64,000 nucleotides of DNA from an uncultured Bacteroidales bacterium (GTDB lineage Bacteria; Bacteroidota; Bacteroidia; Bacteroidales; FEN-979): NCBI GenBank assembly GCA_903887775.1, contig CAISRB010000012.1:248001-312000 (forward strand), written 5' to 3'. Below are positions 43,391 to 50,751 of the stretch, piece after piece. Under the pieces are notes generated by a model that had not been told where the DNA came from, did not search any database, and saw only the letters and a program-made list of their open reading frames with translations. A program made the position numbers and the translations under genes. Position 1 is the stretch's first letter; every line of letters begins with the position of its first letter.

Positions 43391-44521
43391 ATGAACGCTA
43401 CCCTTCCTTCATTCATAAGCAGCAAATTCAAACTCTGGTCATTTATTTCTATGGTATTGCTCGTATTCGTGCATGGTTACAATATGCACGAACGCTACCT
43501 GCAGCCATGGACAATCCCCGGTGAAGGATTGTCCCTGACCGGATTTATTGAGTATTTCTTTGCAAACGGAATATTCCGTTTCAGGATCCCAATGCTTTTT
43601 ATTATTTCGGGATTTCTTTTCGCGATGCATGATGACCGCCCGTACCGGTTGCGTGCAGGGAAACGCTTTCGCTCCCTTTTTGTCCCATACCTTATATGGA
43701 GTGCATTCGGCCTTGCATTCACCTATGGGCTTGAAATGCTGCCATGGGGGCGGGATCTGGTGGGAGGATCACATGTAGTTCAGATTTCCGATAAACAACT
43801 GCTGTTACACGACTACCGATGGTACGAGCTCCTGGGGCGCTGGCTTTTAATTCCCGTGCCATACCAACTATGGTTTATCCGGGTCCTTTTTATTTACAAT
43901 CTGGCTTATCCTGCGATCCGATGGTGTGTTTTAAACCGAATCGGCCGGTGGATATTCTTTGGCTTTGCAATTCTTCTTTGGCTGGGAACAATGGGATTTG
44001 TCATCATTGAAGGCGAGGGACTGCTTTTCTTCTCCCTCGGTGTCTGGATCCAAAAAAGCGGTTTCAATATTGAGCAGCCTGCACGCTGGCTGAAACCTTC
44101 GATCTGGGGAATTCTTTTCATAAGCCTTGCAGCCCTAAAAACATACCTGGCTCTTACTGCGGAAAATTACACGGGACTGCCCCTATTTCCTGTTCTGACC
44201 CTTTTACACAAGATGATGGTTTTGAGTGGATTGATCGCTTGCTGGTATGGCCTGGACCCTCTTGTACGATGGTGTATGAACAAACCATGGTTCGTTTGGC
44301 TGACGGCTTTTTCCTTTATAATTTATGCCATGCATGCACCCCTCGTTGCCTACTGCATTGATCCCGCACTCAGGCTGCTCGCACCGCTGAATGTTCCGGG
44401 ACTAAGTGCATTCGTCCTGCTGCCGGCATTTATTATCGCGTTTTGTATAGGTACCGGCTTGATTTTACGCACATTTGTGCCCAAAGCCTATGCTATTCTG
44501 ACCGGCGGGAGAGGGATGTGA
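43391..44521 (+). CDS. Acyltransferase family 3 membrane protein
   Basis: A 376-residue polytopic protein with about ten helices. The start LWSFISMVLLVFVHGYNMHE provides the conserved early His of acyltransferase 3, and FRFRIPMLFIISGFLFA matches the family's second block with the Arg/Pro pattern. Such proteins move O-acetyl or other acyl groups onto surface glycans, lipids or antibiotics. The substrate is unknown. It stands alone between the TonB operon and the hdr-flx operon. Confidence 0.87.
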   Translation: MNATLPSFISSKFKLWSFISMVLLVFVHGYNMHERYLQPWTIPGEGLSLTGFIEYFFANGIFRFRIPMLFIISGFLFAMHDDRPYRLRAGKRFRSLFVPYLIWSAFGLAFTYGLEMLPWGRDLVGGSHVVQISDKQLLLHDYRWYELLGRWLLIPVPYQLWFIRVLFIYNLAYPAIRWCVLNRIGRWIFFGFAILLWLGTMGFVIIEGEGLLFFSLGVWIQKSGFNIEQPARWLKPSIWGILFISLAALKTYLALTAENYTGLPLFPVLTLLHKMMVLSGLIACWYGLDPLVRWCMNKPWFVWLTAFSFIIYAMHAPLVAYCIDPALRLLAPLNVPGLSAFVLLPAFIIAFCIGTGLILRTFVPKAYAILTGGRGM

Positions 44522-44527
44522 CAGTGT

Positions 44528-44555
44528 GAATTACGAATTACGAATTACGAATTAC
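44528..44555 (+). repeat. Heptamer array GAATTAC x4
   Basis: Four perfect copies of GAATTAC in direct tandem, 8 bp after the acyltransferase stop and upstream of the hdrC promoter. Confidence 0.9.
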
Positions 44556-44618
44556 GGGTTCATCCTCAACCATGTTTATTACACTCTAATTTAGATTCTG
44601 TCCAAAAGAAATCTTTAG

Positions 44619-44626
44619 TAACTTTG
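44619..44626 (+). promoter_or_regulatory. -7 box (TAACTTTG) for the hdr-flx operon
   Basis: A perfect TAnnTTTG match 34 bp before the hdrC ATG, with a partial -33 (CTG at 44598-44600) 18 bp upstream. The Rex-like palindrome begins 3 bp downstream. Confidence 0.6.
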
Positions 44627-44629
44627 TAA

Positions 44630-44645
44630 TGTTAATTAATTAACA
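44630..44645. promoter_or_regulatory. Rex-like operator TGTTAATTAATTAACA upstream of hdrC
   Basis: A perfect 16-bp palindrome overlapping the predicted transcript start, with the same TGTTAA-N4-TTAACA core as the site at nuoA. It matches 12 of 14 fixed positions of TTGTTAA-N4-TTAACAA. Being A/T-rich, it is somewhat easier to get by chance than the nuoA copy. Confidence 0.6.
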
Positions 44646-44660
44646 GCAAGAGGTTTCAAT

Positions 44661-45233
44661 ATGATAACACTCTCATACAAAGGAAACAACACTTTCCTGG
44701 AGGCCGTAAACAAAAAAAGCGGCTCCGACGTGCTGGAATGTTACCAGTGCGGCAAATGTGTGTCGACCTGCCCGGTCTCAAATTTTATGGATTTTCCACC
44801 CCGGGAGATCATGCAGATGATCAAGCTGGAGCTTAAAGAAGAGGCACAGATGGCCAACTCCACATGGTTCTGTCTTACCTGTTCAGCCTGCTCGGGACGT
44901 TGCCCCCGCGAGATCAATATTCCCGCTGTCATGGAGGCAGTCCGCCACCTGGCCATAGAGGAAAATTTCCATCCAGACTCCAAGCAGGTAAAAAACATAC
45001 GGAAATTTCACGAGATTTTCCTTGCGATGATCAAACGTTACGGACGGAATTATGAACTGCGTATGATGGCCGAATTCAATATCCGTACCCGCAACCTTTT
45101 CAAAGATATGCACCTGGCTCCAACCGCTCTGCTGAAAGGAAAAATTCCTTTAGGCGTGAAGTCAATGAAGAGTGCAAAGGCCATTAAAAAAATGTACGAG
45201 ATGGCTGAGAAACTTGAACAACTTAATAAATAA
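44661..45233 (+). CDS. hdrC: Heterodisulfide reductase-like subunit C
   Basis: A 190-residue iron-sulfur protein with two 4Fe-4S motifs: CYQCGKCVSTCP from Cys27 and CLTCSACSGRCP from Cys71. This is the arrangement of HdrC, which relays electrons from HdrA to HdrB. No membrane helix is present, so the complex is soluble, unlike HdrDE. The Rex-like site and a -7 box precede it. HdrC-like proteins without methanogenesis are known in sulfate reducers and acetogens. Confidence 0.9.
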   Translation: MITLSYKGNNTFLEAVNKKSGSDVLECYQCGKCVSTCPVSNFMDFPPREIMQMIKLELKEEAQMANSTWFCLTCSACSGRCPREINIPAVMEAVRHLAIEENFHPDSKQVKNIRKFHEIFLAMIKRYGRNYELRMMAEFNIRTRNLFKDMHLAPTALLKGKIPLGVKSMKSAKAIKKMYEMAEKLEQLNK

Positions 45234-45243
45234 GAAGGTTAAA

Positions 45244-46188
45244 ATGAAAAAAGTAACTTATTTCCCGGGTTGTTCCGCCCATGGCACCAGTGAGGAGTTT
45301 GACCTGACTGTTAAGATGGTCATGAAGACCTTGGATGTTGAGATGGAGGAGATACCCGACTGGAACTGCTGCGGAGCCACATCGGCACACACCATGAACG
45401 AAAGCCTGGCGTATGCCCTGCCTTTGCGCAACCTGGTGCTGGCCGAAAAACTCAGCAACGACACCATGACGATTCCCTGCGCTTCCTGTTACCAGAGACT
45501 GAAGGCGACTAAGGTACATATGGATGAGGACCCGGAGCTGGCCAAAAAGATAAACACTGCCGTTGTTGGCGAAGGAAGTTATGAAGGCAGGGTTGCTGTA
45601 AAATCGATGCTCCAGTACTGTTATGAAGATATTGGTTTAGAGGCTATCAGGGAAAAAGTAACAAGCCCGGTCAGCGGGATGAAACTGGCCTGCTATTACG
45701 GATGCCTTCTTACCCGTCCTAAAGCGATCACCCGGTTTGATTCCCCGGAATATCCAATGTCGATGGACAAGATCGTGGAAGCATTAGGTGCAAAAGCCAT
45801 GCCCTTCGATTTCAAAACGGAATGCTGTGGCGCTTCCTTCTCCATTTCCGATACCGATGTTGTGCTGCAGCTCAGCGGCAAGATCCTCGAGATGGCAAAG
45901 GAAAGCGGTGCCCATGCAATTGTAGTGGCCTGCCCGCTTTGCCAGTCGAACCTCGACATGAGGCAGCACGATATAGAAAAGAAATATAAAGTGAAATATG
46001 ATCTCCCGGTATTCTATCTGACCCAACTGATGGCGATGGCTTTCGGGTTCCCGAAAGAAAAAATGATGTTCGGCAAGCATATTATTCCCGTCGACTCTGC
46101 TCTGGCCCATATTGGAGAAGTTATTGAAGAACCGAAGAAACCTGTAAAGGGTAAAAAAGCCGTTCAGGCAGAAAGTGAGGTTGAATAA
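45244..46188 (+). CDS. hdrB: Heterodisulfide reductase-like subunit B
   Basis: A 314-residue protein with two CCG domains: Cys in FPGCSAH, WNCCGATSAH and CASCYQRL form the first, and CYYGCLLTRP, TECCGASFS and CPLCQSN the second. These bind the two non-cubane 4Fe-4S clusters where the disulfide is cleaved in methanogen HdrB. All motif Cys are present. The ATG at 45244 is chosen over an in-frame extension that overlaps hdrC. The disulfide substrate in this organism is unknown, as it is not expected to make coenzymes M and B. Confidence 0.92.
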   Translation: MKKVTYFPGCSAHGTSEEFDLTVKMVMKTLDVEMEEIPDWNCCGATSAHTMNESLAYALPLRNLVLAEKLSNDTMTIPCASCYQRLKATKVHMDEDPELAKKINTAVVGEGSYEGRVAVKSMLQYCYEDIGLEAIREKVTSPVSGMKLACYYGCLLTRPKAITRFDSPEYPMSMDKIVEALGAKAMPFDFKTECCGASFSISDTDVVLQLSGKILEMAKESGAHAIVVACPLCQSNLDMRQHDIEKKYKVKYDLPVFYLTQLMAMAFGFPKEKMMFGKHIIPVDSALAHIGEVIEEPKKPVKGKKAVQAESEVE

Positions 46189-48161
46189 TGGCAAGAGTTG
46201 GAGTATTCGTTTGTTTCTGCGGCGCTAATATTGCCGATTTTGTGGATGTCCCAACGGTAGTTGAGGAAGCCAAAAAGATCAGGGAAGTCAAGTTTGCCGT
46301 AGATTATAAGTACATGTGTTCCGATCCGGGGCAGCAAATGATCAGGGATGCCATTGTACAATACAGGCTGACCTCGATTGTCGTTGCAGCCTGCTCACCC
46401 CGTATGCATGAGAAGACCTTTCGCAAGGCTCTCAGCGATGCAGGGATGAACCCTTACCTTTTGGAAGTGGCCAATATCCGCGAACATTCTTCATGGGTTC
46501 ACCAGAAAGATAAAAAAGCAGCCACCGAAAAAGCGGGGGACCTGGTGAGAATGGCAGTCGCCAAATCCATTGCAAACGAGCAGCTGCACGAAATTTCCGT
46601 GCCTGTTACGAAACGGGCCCTGGTTATCGGGGGAGGGATTGCCGGCATACAGGCAGCACTTGACATTGCGGATGCCCATATCCCGGTTACTTTGGTTGAA
46701 CGAAGCCCGTCTATCGGTGGCCGTATGGCCCAGCTTGATGAGACCTTTCCGACCCTCGACTGTTCACAGTGCATCCTTACCCCGAAAATGGTGGATGTGG
46801 CTTCACATCCGTATATCGAGCTGATCCCCTATTCGGAAGTTATCGAACTAAACGGGTATGTAGGGAATTACAAGGCCAAAATCCGGAAGAAAGCCTCATA
46901 TGTGAATTTCAAGACATGTACAGGTTGCGGAACGTGCTGGCAGAAATGCCCGGTGAAAGTCCCCAACGAGTACAACATGGGAATCGATAAGCGCAAGGCA
47001 ATTTATACGCCATTCCCCCAGGCCGTGCCTAATAAACCCGTTATCGATGCTGAGCACTGCACATACCTGCTGAAAGGGAAATGCGGCATCTGTGCCAAGT
47101 TTTGCGAAAAAGGTTCCATTGATTTTAAAATGCAGGATGAAGTTATCGAAAGGGAAATAGGCGCTGTCGTTGTTGCAACAGGCTATGACCTTTGGGATGC
47201 CACGCCCTATGAAGAATACGGAGTAGGCCGTTACAAGGATATCATCAATTCACTGGAATTTGAAAGAATGGTATCGGCCAATGGACCTACCGGCGGCTTG
47301 CCCATAAGGCCTTCCGATGGTAAAGTTCCGAAGACAGTCGTTTTCATTAAATGCGTAGGATCCCGTGACAAGGCAAAAGGCATAGAATTCTGTTCGAAGA
47401 TCTGCTGCATGTATACAGCCAAGCACGCCATCCTCCTGCATCATAAAGTACATGATTCAAGGGCCTACATATTCTATATGGACATCCGTGCGGCAGGCAA
47501 GGGATATGAAGAATTTGTAAACCGCGCTCAGGTTGAAACCGGTGCCGTGTATCTCCGCGGCCGCGTTTCAAAGATCTACCAGAAAGGTGAAAAGCTGATG
47601 GTTCGTGGAGAAGACGGTCAGCTCGGGAGGGAAGTTGAAGTTGAAGCCGACCTCGTGGTTCTTGCAACCGCCATTATTCCTTATAAAACAAACCCCGCCC
47701 TGGCCCAGCTTTTAGGAATTTCATACGATAAATACGGGTACCTTTCAGAGGCCCATCCGAAATTACGCCCTGTCGAAACTGCAAAGGCAGGTATTTTCCT
47801 TGCAGGTTGTACCCAGGCCCCAAAGGATATTCCTGATACCGTAGCCCAGGCATCGGCCTGTGCAGCAAAGGTCTGTGGCCTTTTCGCAGGCGATACGATG
47901 AAGAAAGACCCGATGATCTCGACGGTTAACAATGAATTCTGCAGCGGCTGCCAGAACTGTGTTCAGGTATGCCCTTACCAGGCTATTGTCACAGAAGAGA
48001 TACCTCTCGGGCATGGTGCCAGGGAAATGCGCACCGTGGCGAAGATCAACGAAGGCGTTTGCCAGGGATGCGGCTCCTGCGTTGCCGTTTGCCGTTCCAT
48101 GGCAATCAACCTGGCTGGTTTTACAGATCCTCAAATTATTAACGAGATAGTTGCCATCTGA
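46188..48161 (+). CDS. hdrA: Heterodisulfide reductase-like subunit A (flavin bifurcation subunit)
   Basis: A 657-residue flavoprotein in the methanogen HdrA layout. The N-terminal domain has VGVFVCFCG and a conserved Cys in VVAACSPRMHEKTF. A thioredoxin-reductase-like FAD domain starts with GGGIAG at residues 148-153; inserted Fe-S motifs follow, CTGCGTCWQKCP from Cys244 and CGICAKFCEKG. Two C-terminal ferredoxin motifs are present, CSGCQNCVQVCP from Cys585 and CQGCGSCVAVC from Cys625. In HdrABC complexes this FAD is the site of electron bifurcation. The ATG overlaps the hdrB stop (TAATG) and its stop overlaps the flxD start (TGATG). Confidence 0.94.
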   Translation: MARVGVFVCFCGANIADFVDVPTVVEEAKKIREVKFAVDYKYMCSDPGQQMIRDAIVQYRLTSIVVAACSPRMHEKTFRKALSDAGMNPYLLEVANIREHSSWVHQKDKKAATEKAGDLVRMAVAKSIANEQLHEISVPVTKRALVIGGGIAGIQAALDIADAHIPVTLVERSPSIGGRMAQLDETFPTLDCSQCILTPKMVDVASHPYIELIPYSEVIELNGYVGNYKAKIRKKASYVNFKTCTGCGTCWQKCPVKVPNEYNMGIDKRKAIYTPFPQAVPNKPVIDAEHCTYLLKGKCGICAKFCEKGSIDFKMQDEVIEREIGAVVVATGYDLWDATPYEEYGVGRYKDIINSLEFERMVSANGPTGGLPIRPSDGKVPKTVVFIKCVGSRDKAKGIEFCSKICCMYTAKHAILLHHKVHDSRAYIFYMDIRAAGKGYEEFVNRAQVETGAVYLRGRVSKIYQKGEKLMVRGEDGQLGREVEVEADLVVLATAIIPYKTNPALAQLLGISYDKYGYLSEAHPKLRPVETAKAGIFLAGCTQAPKDIPDTVAQASACAAKVCGLFAGDTMKKDPMISTVNNEFCSGCQNCVQVCPYQAIVTEEIPLGHGAREMRTVAKINEGVCQGCGSCVAVCRSMAINLAGFTDPQIINEIVAI

Positions 48162-48643
48162 TGGAAGAAGTAAAAGACAAGATCGTAAGCATAGAAAAAC
48201 CCGAACTGCTTGCTCCTCCTGACTGGAAGCCGGTGATCGTGGGCATTCTCTGCAACTGGTGTTCCTATGCGGGATCGGACCTTACCGGCACCTCCCGTAC
48301 ACAGTATCCGCCGAACATCCGGATCATTCGTGTTCCCTGTTCGTCACGCGTGGATCCCTGGTTTATCATTAAAGCTTTACAGACCACTGCGGATGGTGTG
48401 CTGATCTCGGGCTGTCATCCGGGGGATTGCCATTATATCAGCGGGAATTATTACGCCCGCAGGCGTTTTCTCGTGACCAGGGAACTGCTGAAAATGGTCG
48501 GGTTTCATGAGCACAGGGTCCAGTTCAGCTGGGTTTCGGCTGCCGAAGGCGCTAAATTCGCCCAGGTCGTGAAAAAAGTAACCGAGGATGTCGTAAAACT
48601 CGGGCCTCTTCATTTGTATAAAAAAGAAAATTTCAACAAATAA
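48161..48643 (+). CDS. flxD: MvhD/FlxD-like 2Fe-2S electron-transfer subunit
   Basis: A 160-residue protein of the MvhD family, which links HdrA to an electron-donating module. The motifs CNWCSYAGSDLTG, PCSSRVDP and SGCHPGDCHYISGN supply the five conserved Cys that hold a 2Fe-2S cluster. Start and stop overlap hdrA and the next gene by 1 bp, so the stoichiometry is translationally coupled. In methanogens MvhD connects to a NiFe hydrogenase; here no hydrogenase is present and the FlxA-C type subunits follow instead. Confidence 0.92.
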   Translation: MEEVKDKIVSIEKPELLAPPDWKPVIVGILCNWCSYAGSDLTGTSRTQYPPNIRIIRVPCSSRVDPWFIIKALQTTADGVLISGCHPGDCHYISGNYYARRRFLVTRELLKMVGFHEHRVQFSWVSAAEGAKFAQVVKKVTEDVVKLGPLHLYKKENFNK

Positions 48644-49494
48644 TGGACTACTCAAAACAAATCCAGGACATTGCGGCAAAGCTGTTTGCAGATGGGAAGA
48701 TCGACGTATTCGTCGGCTACCGTATGAACGGCTTTGACGACAACCAGATTCCGGTTGTGATCACCGATCCGAAAGAAGTGTCCACGCTTGTTTTTACCGA
48801 AAAATCGGTGTTCAACCTTTCGAACTACCTGAAGGCCGACCATACCCGGAATAAACGTGCAGGCCTTGTGGTTAAGGGCTGCGACAGCCGTTCGCTCAAC
48901 CTCCTGCTCACCGAAAGCCAGGTGAAGCGCGACAGGCTTTATATTATCGGCATAGCCTGCGAAGGGGTTGTTGACGACAAAGGACAAAAAATGCAGAACT
49001 GCATCGAATGCATTGTCCCCGACGCGGTCGTTTATGACGAAATGCTTGGCAATCCTCAGGGCCGGAAAGATTATATTGTGAATGCCGACATTAAGGCATT
49101 AGCTGAAAAGGGACTGGTGGAACGTCGCGAATATTTCGAAGAGATCTTCGAAAACTGCATCCGCTGCAACGCCTGCCGTCATTCCTGCCCGCTTTGCTAT
49201 TGCGCCAAATGCTGCATCGACCAGGAAACTGCGTCGCTCTACAATGGGTCGAACACCGCCTCCAGTGCCTTCCATGCACTGATGACCTGGTCCTTACACC
49301 TGGCCGGTCGTTGTGTTGATTGCCGCAATTGTGAAAAAGCCTGCCCAAGCCATCTGCCATTGCATCTTTTGCACAAGCAGAACGAAAAAGTGATCTTCGA
49401 AAACTTTCAGAACCACCTGGCAGGTGTTGAAGAAGGCGAACGCGGAGCTTTCTACAAATACAGCCTTAAGGACCCCGACGATTTTATCATGTAA
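48643..49494 (+). CDS. Iron-sulfur protein of the Flx module (FlxC-like)
   Basis: A 283-residue protein whose N-terminal half (residues about 20-150) resembles the beta-subunit family of F420-reducing hydrogenase/dehydrogenase proteins (GLVVKGCDSRSLNLLL, IGIACEGVVD). A Cys-rich C-terminal half follows: CIRCNACRHSCPLCYCAKCC and CVDCRNCEKACP, consistent with two 4Fe-4S clusters. Naming it FlxC is by gene order and domain content relative to the FlxABCD-HdrABC systems of sulfate reducers, and could be swapped with FlxB. It is tightly coupled to the flxD gene. Confidence 0.78.
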   Translation: MDYSKQIQDIAAKLFADGKIDVFVGYRMNGFDDNQIPVVITDPKEVSTLVFTEKSVFNLSNYLKADHTRNKRAGLVVKGCDSRSLNLLLTESQVKRDRLYIIGIACEGVVDDKGQKMQNCIECIVPDAVVYDEMLGNPQGRKDYIVNADIKALAEKGLVERREYFEEIFENCIRCNACRHSCPLCYCAKCCIDQETASLYNGSNTASSAFHALMTWSLHLAGRCVDCRNCEKACPSHLPLHLLHKQNEKVIFENFQNHLAGVEEGERGAFYKYSLKDPDDFIM

Positions 49495-49509
49495 TCCGAA
49501 CGACAGATT

Positions 49510-50571
49510 ATGAGCTTTTCAACTTTTGTTACCGATAAAGCTGGCTTGCAGAAAATGTACGAAGCCATCATCAGCAAACATGAAACCTATGCTCCCGTTG
49601 AGAAATTCGGGAAATACGATTATAAAAAAGTTTCATCCCTGAAAGAATGTGACCCGGATTCACCCATTGCTGAAACGATGAGCGTGAAACCCTTGTTTTT
49701 CCCCCGATCATCAAAGATCATGAAATATGAGGCAACAAGCGCCGGGACCAGCATCCTAGAAACAGACCAGGATCCGCTGACAGCCCAGCGCGTGGTTCTT
49801 GGAGTGAAACACTGCGATGCCCGCGGATTACAGGTTTTAGAAGCTGTGAACAAATGGGATTATATCGACAGCGATTTCCTGAAACGCAGAGAGAATACAG
49901 TGATCTTCTCTGCCCGCTGCGATAAAGCCGGCACCCATTGTTTCTGTACGTCTCTTGATTATGATCTCGAGAACCTTGATGCACTTGATATTGCAGTTGT
50001 GAACGGAGCAGAAGGGAAGATTTATCTGCAGACCCGGACCGAAAGAGGAGAAACTTTTTTGAAGGAAAAGCTTGAAAAAAGTACAATGTACAATGTACAA
50101 AGTACAAATGATGAATCAGAGATGAAGAAGCAGTATGTTGCTTTTGCAGCTTCGTTCAGGCTGAAGATGGATTATAAGGACATCAATGAAAAGATGGCCA
50201 AACGATTCGATTCCCCGGCATTCGAAGAGGCATCACGTAACTGTGTCAGCTGCAACACCTGCGCTTTTATTTGTCCGACCTGCCATTGCTTCAAGATCTC
50301 CGACGAAAAGATCAAGGACACGGGTGTCCGTTACAAGAGTTATGATTCTTGCAATAACGTTTATTTTACACTGGAAGCCGGTGGCCATAATCCCCGCCCG
50401 GCAAAGTACCGCCGCTGGAGGCAAAGGTCGATGCATAAATTCGTTTACTACAAGGAACGTTTTGGCGTAAACCTTTGTGTGGGCTGCGGACATTGCGCAA
50501 TCTCCTGCCCGGTGAACATCAGCATTTTTGACGTAGTTAACCATATTGCATCAACTCCTGTTGGATCGTAA
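49510..50571 (+). CDS. 4Fe-4S dicluster protein of the Flx module (FlxB-like, AsrA/HydB-type)
   Basis: A 353-residue protein. The N-terminal part has FGVKHCDARGLQVL-like sequence (here LGVKHCDARGLQVLEAV) and a Cys set CDKAGTHCFCTS. The C-terminal part has CVSCNTCAFICPTCHCF and CVGCGHCAISCP, two 4Fe-4S motifs, in the manner of anaerobic sulfite reductase A and sulfhydrogenase beta subunits. An array of four 7-nt words (GTACAAT/GTACAAA, 50081-50108) lies inside the coding sequence, near residues 191-200, in a linker between the two halves. The frame stays open, so the protein is probably intact. It passes electrons between FlxA and the remaining complex. Confidence 0.8.
   Translation: MSFSTFVTDKAGLQKMYEAIISKHETYAPVEKFGKYDYKKVSSLKECDPDSPIAETMSVKPLFFPRSSKIMKYEATSAGTSILETDQDPLTAQRVVLGVKHCDARGLQVLEAVNKWDYIDSDFLKRRENTVIFSARCDKAGTHCFCTSLDYDLENLDALDIAVVNGAEGKIYLQTRTERGETFLKEKLEKSTMYNVQSTNDESEMKKQYVAFAASFRLKMDYKDINEKMAKRFDSPAFEEASRNCVSCNTCAFICPTCHCFKISDEKIKDTGVRYKSYDSCNNVYFTLEAGGHNPRPAKYRRWRQRSMHKFVYYKERFGVNLCVGCGHCAISCPVNISIFDVVNHIASTPVGS
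50081..50108 (+). repeat. Heptamer array GTACAAT/GTACAAA x4 inside flxB
   Basis: Units GTACAAT, GTACAAT, GTACAAA, GTACAAA in exact register. They encode a low-complexity linker (TMYNVQSTN). The same 4 x 7 design is seen in intergenic arrays elsewhere in the window. Confidence 0.9.
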
Positions 50572-50587
50572 TACGATGATCGGAAAA

Positions 50588-50615
50588 AGCGAAAAGCGAA
50601 TGGCGAAAAGCGAAA
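50588..50615 (+). repeat. Heptamer array AGCGAAA x4 between flxB and flxA
   Basis: Units AGCGAAA, AGCGAAT, GGCGAAA, AGCGAAA. An inverted version (TTCGCTTTTAACTTTTCGCT) is at 50721-50740, so the two ends of the flxB-flxA gap are complementary. Confidence 0.8.
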
Positions 50616-50644
50616 ATATTAATTCGCTTTGTTATCATTTGCCG

Positions 50645-50685
50645 ATACACAATCGTGTATTCTCAGGCACTCTGAGACGTTTTTT
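50645..50685 (+). terminator. Double hairpin with U-tract between flxB and flxA
   Basis: ATACAC-aatc-GTGTAT (50645-50660) is followed at once by TCTCAG-gcact-CTGAGA (50661-50677), then CG and six T. The second hairpin has the form of an intrinsic terminator. It would reduce readthrough from the hdr operon into flxA. Confidence 0.6.
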
Positions 50686-50751
50686 ACTAATTGCCGGTCC
50701 TGGTATTTCAATTTTTTTATTTCGCTTTTAACTTTTCGCTATTTAAATTTT

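Noticed and set aside
44528-44555. CRISPR-like array
   Set aside because: Units are 7 bp and contiguous with no spacers; no cas genes nearby.
48161-48643. Methanogen-type MvhD with hydrogenase
   Set aside because: No NiFe hydrogenase subunits follow; the neighbours are NAD(P)H-linked Flx-type proteins.
50629-50751. N-terminal extension of flxA
   Set aside because: The extra 41 codons are translated terminator and repeat sequence with no similarity to FlxA/AsrB N-termini; the ATG at 50752 fits the family.
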